Source of the DNA: Floccularia luteovirens
Taxonomy: Eukaryota > Basidiomycota > Agaricomycetes > Agaricales > Squamanitaceae
Assembly: GCA_009739215.1 (NCBI GenBank)
Contig: VSJF01000010.1
Span: 682,001 to 746,000 of the forward strand
Direction: 5' to 3'
DNA: 64,000 bases
In this document: one piece after another, positions 60,984 to 64,000 of the stretch
Position numbering within the stretch: the first letter of the stretch is position 1
Layout: each line of letters opens with the position of its first letter
Notes under the pieces: model-generated
The model's input: only the letters and a program-made list of their open reading frames with translations
Database searches by the model: none
What the model was told of the DNA's origin: nothing
Translations under genes and position numbers: made by a program

Positions 60984-63765
60984 ATGTATTCAAGAACTCT
61001 GCCGATTCTGTTATTACTACCGTCATTAATTGGTATGATATCAATGATCTTCGAGACCAGATAGTATCGCTCAACTTTATTCTAGTTGCTCAAAACACCT
61101 CAACAATCGTGTGTATCGCTGGTCAATGTATCCAAGGGTATACCAACACAACTAGTGAGTTTGAACGTTCCATATAGGATTAGTGTAGTAATCTAACTAG
61201 TCGACTGTAGTTGGTGTCAAGCTCACAGCGCCAGGCGTGCCTGTGCCCGTACAACTCCTTCCAGGACAATACACAACATCGACTAATCCACAACTTCTAC
61301 ACGACATTCTCACTTCTAGTTCTGCATCTCATTCTTCTTCACCTGGATTTGGAAATGCCTCATCTACACTCTCCCTTCCTCTAAATCTTGCACTACAACC
61401 CGGTCTGGCCATGTATTCTGCGTCCAGATACTCTGGCCAAGCTGGATTTACACCTCTGCCTGACAACCCCAATTCCAACACATCAACACCTCTGAACTCA
61501 CAGTCGCTCGCAATCGCTTCAAATGTATGGGCTGCCGTGAATACTACATCAAACCAACGAGTTATTTTTTGGGACTCAATACCAGACCTGAGTCAACTCC
61601 CTTCCTCTGCGTCTGGATCGCTGTCACTTGTCGATATGCAATCTTCAGCGTGTTCACCATCTTGCTCAGGCTCCGGGGTCTGTACTGCCGACAGAGTTTG
61701 CAAGTGTGCCCCGGGAATTACCGGTTCATCCTGTGAATCTTGTGCACCAGGATTCTTTGGACCAACCTGTCAGCCTTGTCCTGGAAATTGTGCAACATGT
61801 GACGAGGGCATCACTGGAAGTGGACGTTGTCTGAAGCCTGTTATTGCGAACGCACCATCCAATTGCAACTGTCTCAATGGCGTCTGTGGATCTGATGGTT
61901 CATGTACTTGTAATGCTGGCTTTACCAAGGCCGACAATGGCACCGCGTGCGCGAAGTGTTTACCTGGGTTTTTCTTGACTTCAACAGGAGACTGTCGAGG
62001 TGAGGGTCATTAACTTTTGTCCTTACTTATTCTCACTATTGAATTAGTTTGTCAGCTTGGGTGTACGCAATGCACTGATGGTACAGGCATCTGTACCACC
62101 TGCAAATCAGGATTTTCTCAGAATGCCAACGACCGGACCAAATGTGATCCTCCTCAAACTGCTAAAAGTAACGGTGTAATTTGCCCAGATGGAAGTTTCA
62201 GTTCTGGCAATTCCTGTACTCCTTGCTCATCTTCTTGTACGACATGCACTGGTCCAACATCTAACGACTGCATTGTATGCGGAACTGGACTTTACATCTC
62301 TAATGGAGTATGTGTAGCAGCGGATTCTAATGGCATTTGCCAAGGTTCCAATTTGATTGCTGATAACAGCAAACAGCAATGTGATAGTAAGTTTCTACAT
62401 CTCTTCCACTTTTTTTGCATCTCTAATATTACATTACAGGTTGTGGAGCAAAATGCACGGCGTGTAAAATCCCAGGTTTCAACGCTGGCTCGACGGCCGC
62501 TGACTTGCAATGTACTGGATGCTTGCCAGGTTTCGTCCTTTCAGGTGGAAAATGCATTGAGAGCTGTCCATCTGGCACATTTCTTTCATCTCAAGACAAT
62601 CTGACTTGTTTGCGTGCGTGGTGCTGTTGTTATAAACTATACTGATAACTTATACATTGCTCTAGCTTGCGATTCTTCCTGTGGTACATGCGCAGGCCAG
62701 GCCACGTTCTGCCTCACATGTCCATCCAACCAACTCGCATCCAACGGAAAATGTGTCTCAAGCTGCCCTTCCAACACTTTTTCCTCCTCTGGTTCCTGTT
62801 TATCTTGTCACCCTGACTGTTCGAGCTGTTCTGGCAGCTCCTTCAACCAATGCAACAGCTGCCCTCCCGGTAGGCCAGTATTATCCAATGGCCGCTGCCT
62901 TCCTGTTTGCAGTCAGACTCAATTCTTTGACCCGACGTCGTCCTCGTGTCAGGCTTGTGATTCAAGCTGCTCGAGCTGCTCAGGCCCAGGACCAAGTAAC
63001 TGCTTAGCGTGCTCCAGTGCAAGCCAGGTACTACGCTCTGGTTCCTGCGTCTCGGCAAATTGTCAAGATAATAGCAACGTAGTTCCTGGGCTTGGTGTAT
63101 GTCTTTCTGAGCTTGTGGTTGTTCCACCACAGCCTTCCGGGACTAGCACCAACACACCATTTCCTACTGTCTCAGGATTGACGACACCTACAAATATCAG
63201 CAAACGTAAACCTCTCGAATGGTGGCAAATTCTTCTTATGGCTTTGGGTTGTGCGTTCATCTTCCTTGTCATTATCTGGTTGTTCCGCAGACGCTCCAAG
63301 AAACGTCAGGCGAAACGCAGAGCTTTGTTCCCAGAGAATGTCAAGCAAGACAAAAGCAGCTGGCGCTGGCGGCTTTTACGATTTGGAGAGAAGTTATTTG
63401 GTCATAAGAAGAGTAAAAAGGTTGTTATACAACATTTTACAACTGAACAGAGTGAAGCAATGAAACTCAATAACTTGCGTGCTGCGGAAGAAGCAAGACA
63501 AGGCGAAGAAGAGGATATGGTCAGGTTAATTGGGCTATATCAGAAACCATCTATTCCCGAAATCTCACGATACCATTCTCACCGGGTTAACGAAGACCAG
63601 AGGTCTATCAGTGAAGGTAGCCATACCTCAACTCCATCTGTGTATTCCCAGGTGACTGCTGCTCGCCACGCGCCAGAACCTCGACAACCAATGAAGAAGA
63701 ATTTAACTTCTCGATTTTCTTTATCAACAATGGACTCGGATGACCGTCGTCCAACTAATAAATGA
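60984..63765 (+). CDS. Secreted-side cysteine-rich, furin/EGF-like single-pass membrane protein
   Basis: ATG 60984 gives MYSRTLPILLLLPSLI, a signal peptide, spliced to VAQNTSTIVCIAGQCIQGYT. A Ser/Thr/Asn-rich ectodomain (61210-61640) follows. Then comes an EGF-like and furin-like repeat region with dozens of cysteines: CSPSCSGSGVCTADRVCKC, CAPGFFGPTCQPCPGNCATC, CNAGFTKADNGTACAKC, CTQCTDGTGICTTCKSG, CTPCSSSCTTC and CDSSCSSCSGPGPSNCLAC. It runs across three introns (about 62000-62047, 62382-62440, 62610-62667). One membrane span lies in WWQILLMALGCAFIFLVIIW (about 63220-63280). A basic stop-transfer RRRSKKRQAKRR and a cytosolic tail of about 155 residues lead to TGA 63763-63765. The layout is that of a type I surface protein with growth-factor-receptor-like Cys repeats, but there is no kinase. 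The function is unknown. Confidence 0.85.
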
Positions 63766-64000
63766 GAAGTTCATGCTGGAAATGAATTCTCTTATCATAT
63801 CTGACCTATTTTACCGAGGATAACTTATCAAGTGGACTGTACAATATGGACTTTTTTTTCTTTATTTCATGGACATTCTTTATGAACATCAACACTCAGC
63901 ACTATTGATTTCGTTGCCACTCTTACGGCTTTATACACGATACATGTTGTAGTTGTATCTTACTGTACGAGAATAGTTTCATGTCTTATTGTGTTATCCA
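63766..64000. other. Window end, nothing recognised
   Basis: A 3' untranslated or intergenic tail after the cysteine-rich gene. No gene start is visible. Confidence 0.5.

Overview
The window is nuclear DNA of a basidiomycete fungus, most likely an Agaricomycete (mushroom-type). The grounds are: almost every gene is cut by many short GT-AG introns (about 50-60 bases); genes are packed on both strands with gaps of a few hundred bases; and there is a NACHT-WD40 NLR-like gene, an atypical G-protein alpha subunit, a fungal SREBP and a sphingolipid delta-4 desaturase. No bacterial, viral or organellar segment was seen. Gene ends below come from reading protein families across introns by eye. Exon boundaries are therefore approximate unless a junction is stated.

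Layout. 0-4.3 kb: a divergent pair, a quinate/shikimate-type dehydrogenase (-) and a quinate permease-like sugar transporter (+). 4.4-6.6 kb: an atypical G-alpha (-). 7.2-17 kb: an IKS1-like kinase, a conserved fungal membrane protein, a glomulin/ALF4/Ybp-like protein and an NCS1 purine-cytosine permease, all (+). 17-21.6 kb: a decayed NACHT-WD40 gene (-) with a second NLR-like remnant beside it. 22.1-22.9 kb: two short inverted-repeat elements (MITE-like), the second just upstream of the SREBP gene. 23.1-36.8 kb: SREBP (Sre1), F-BAR/RhoGAP, sphingolipid delta-4 desaturase, D-amino-acid oxidase, an intron-containing tRNA (-), an alpha/beta hydrolase (-) and PIG-A. 37-47.7 kb: a WW-domain disordered protein (-), UNC-50, calcineurin A and a fumarase-fold 3-carboxymuconate cycloisomerase. 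47.7-50.9 kb: a gene-poor stretch with only scattered, unrecognised coding-like pieces. 50.9-64 kb: a nucleotidyltransferase-like protein (-), the mitochondrial Mg2+ channel MRS2, a sterol/3-beta-HSD-type dehydrogenase, a coiled-coil protein (-) and a large cysteine-rich single-pass membrane protein.

How they fit together. Most are independent housekeeping genes. Two themes recur. One is aromatic-acid catabolism: quinate uptake and oxidation at one end, and a protocatechuate-branch cycloisomerase 42 kb away. The other is lipid and membrane biology: SREBP, delta-4 desaturase, sterol dehydrogenase-like and PIG-A. The most unusual material is the broken NLR locus with adjacent foldback elements, the Ser-for-Gln change in the G-alpha switch II motif, the bacterial-type cycloisomerase and the orphan stretch at 47.7-50.9 kb.
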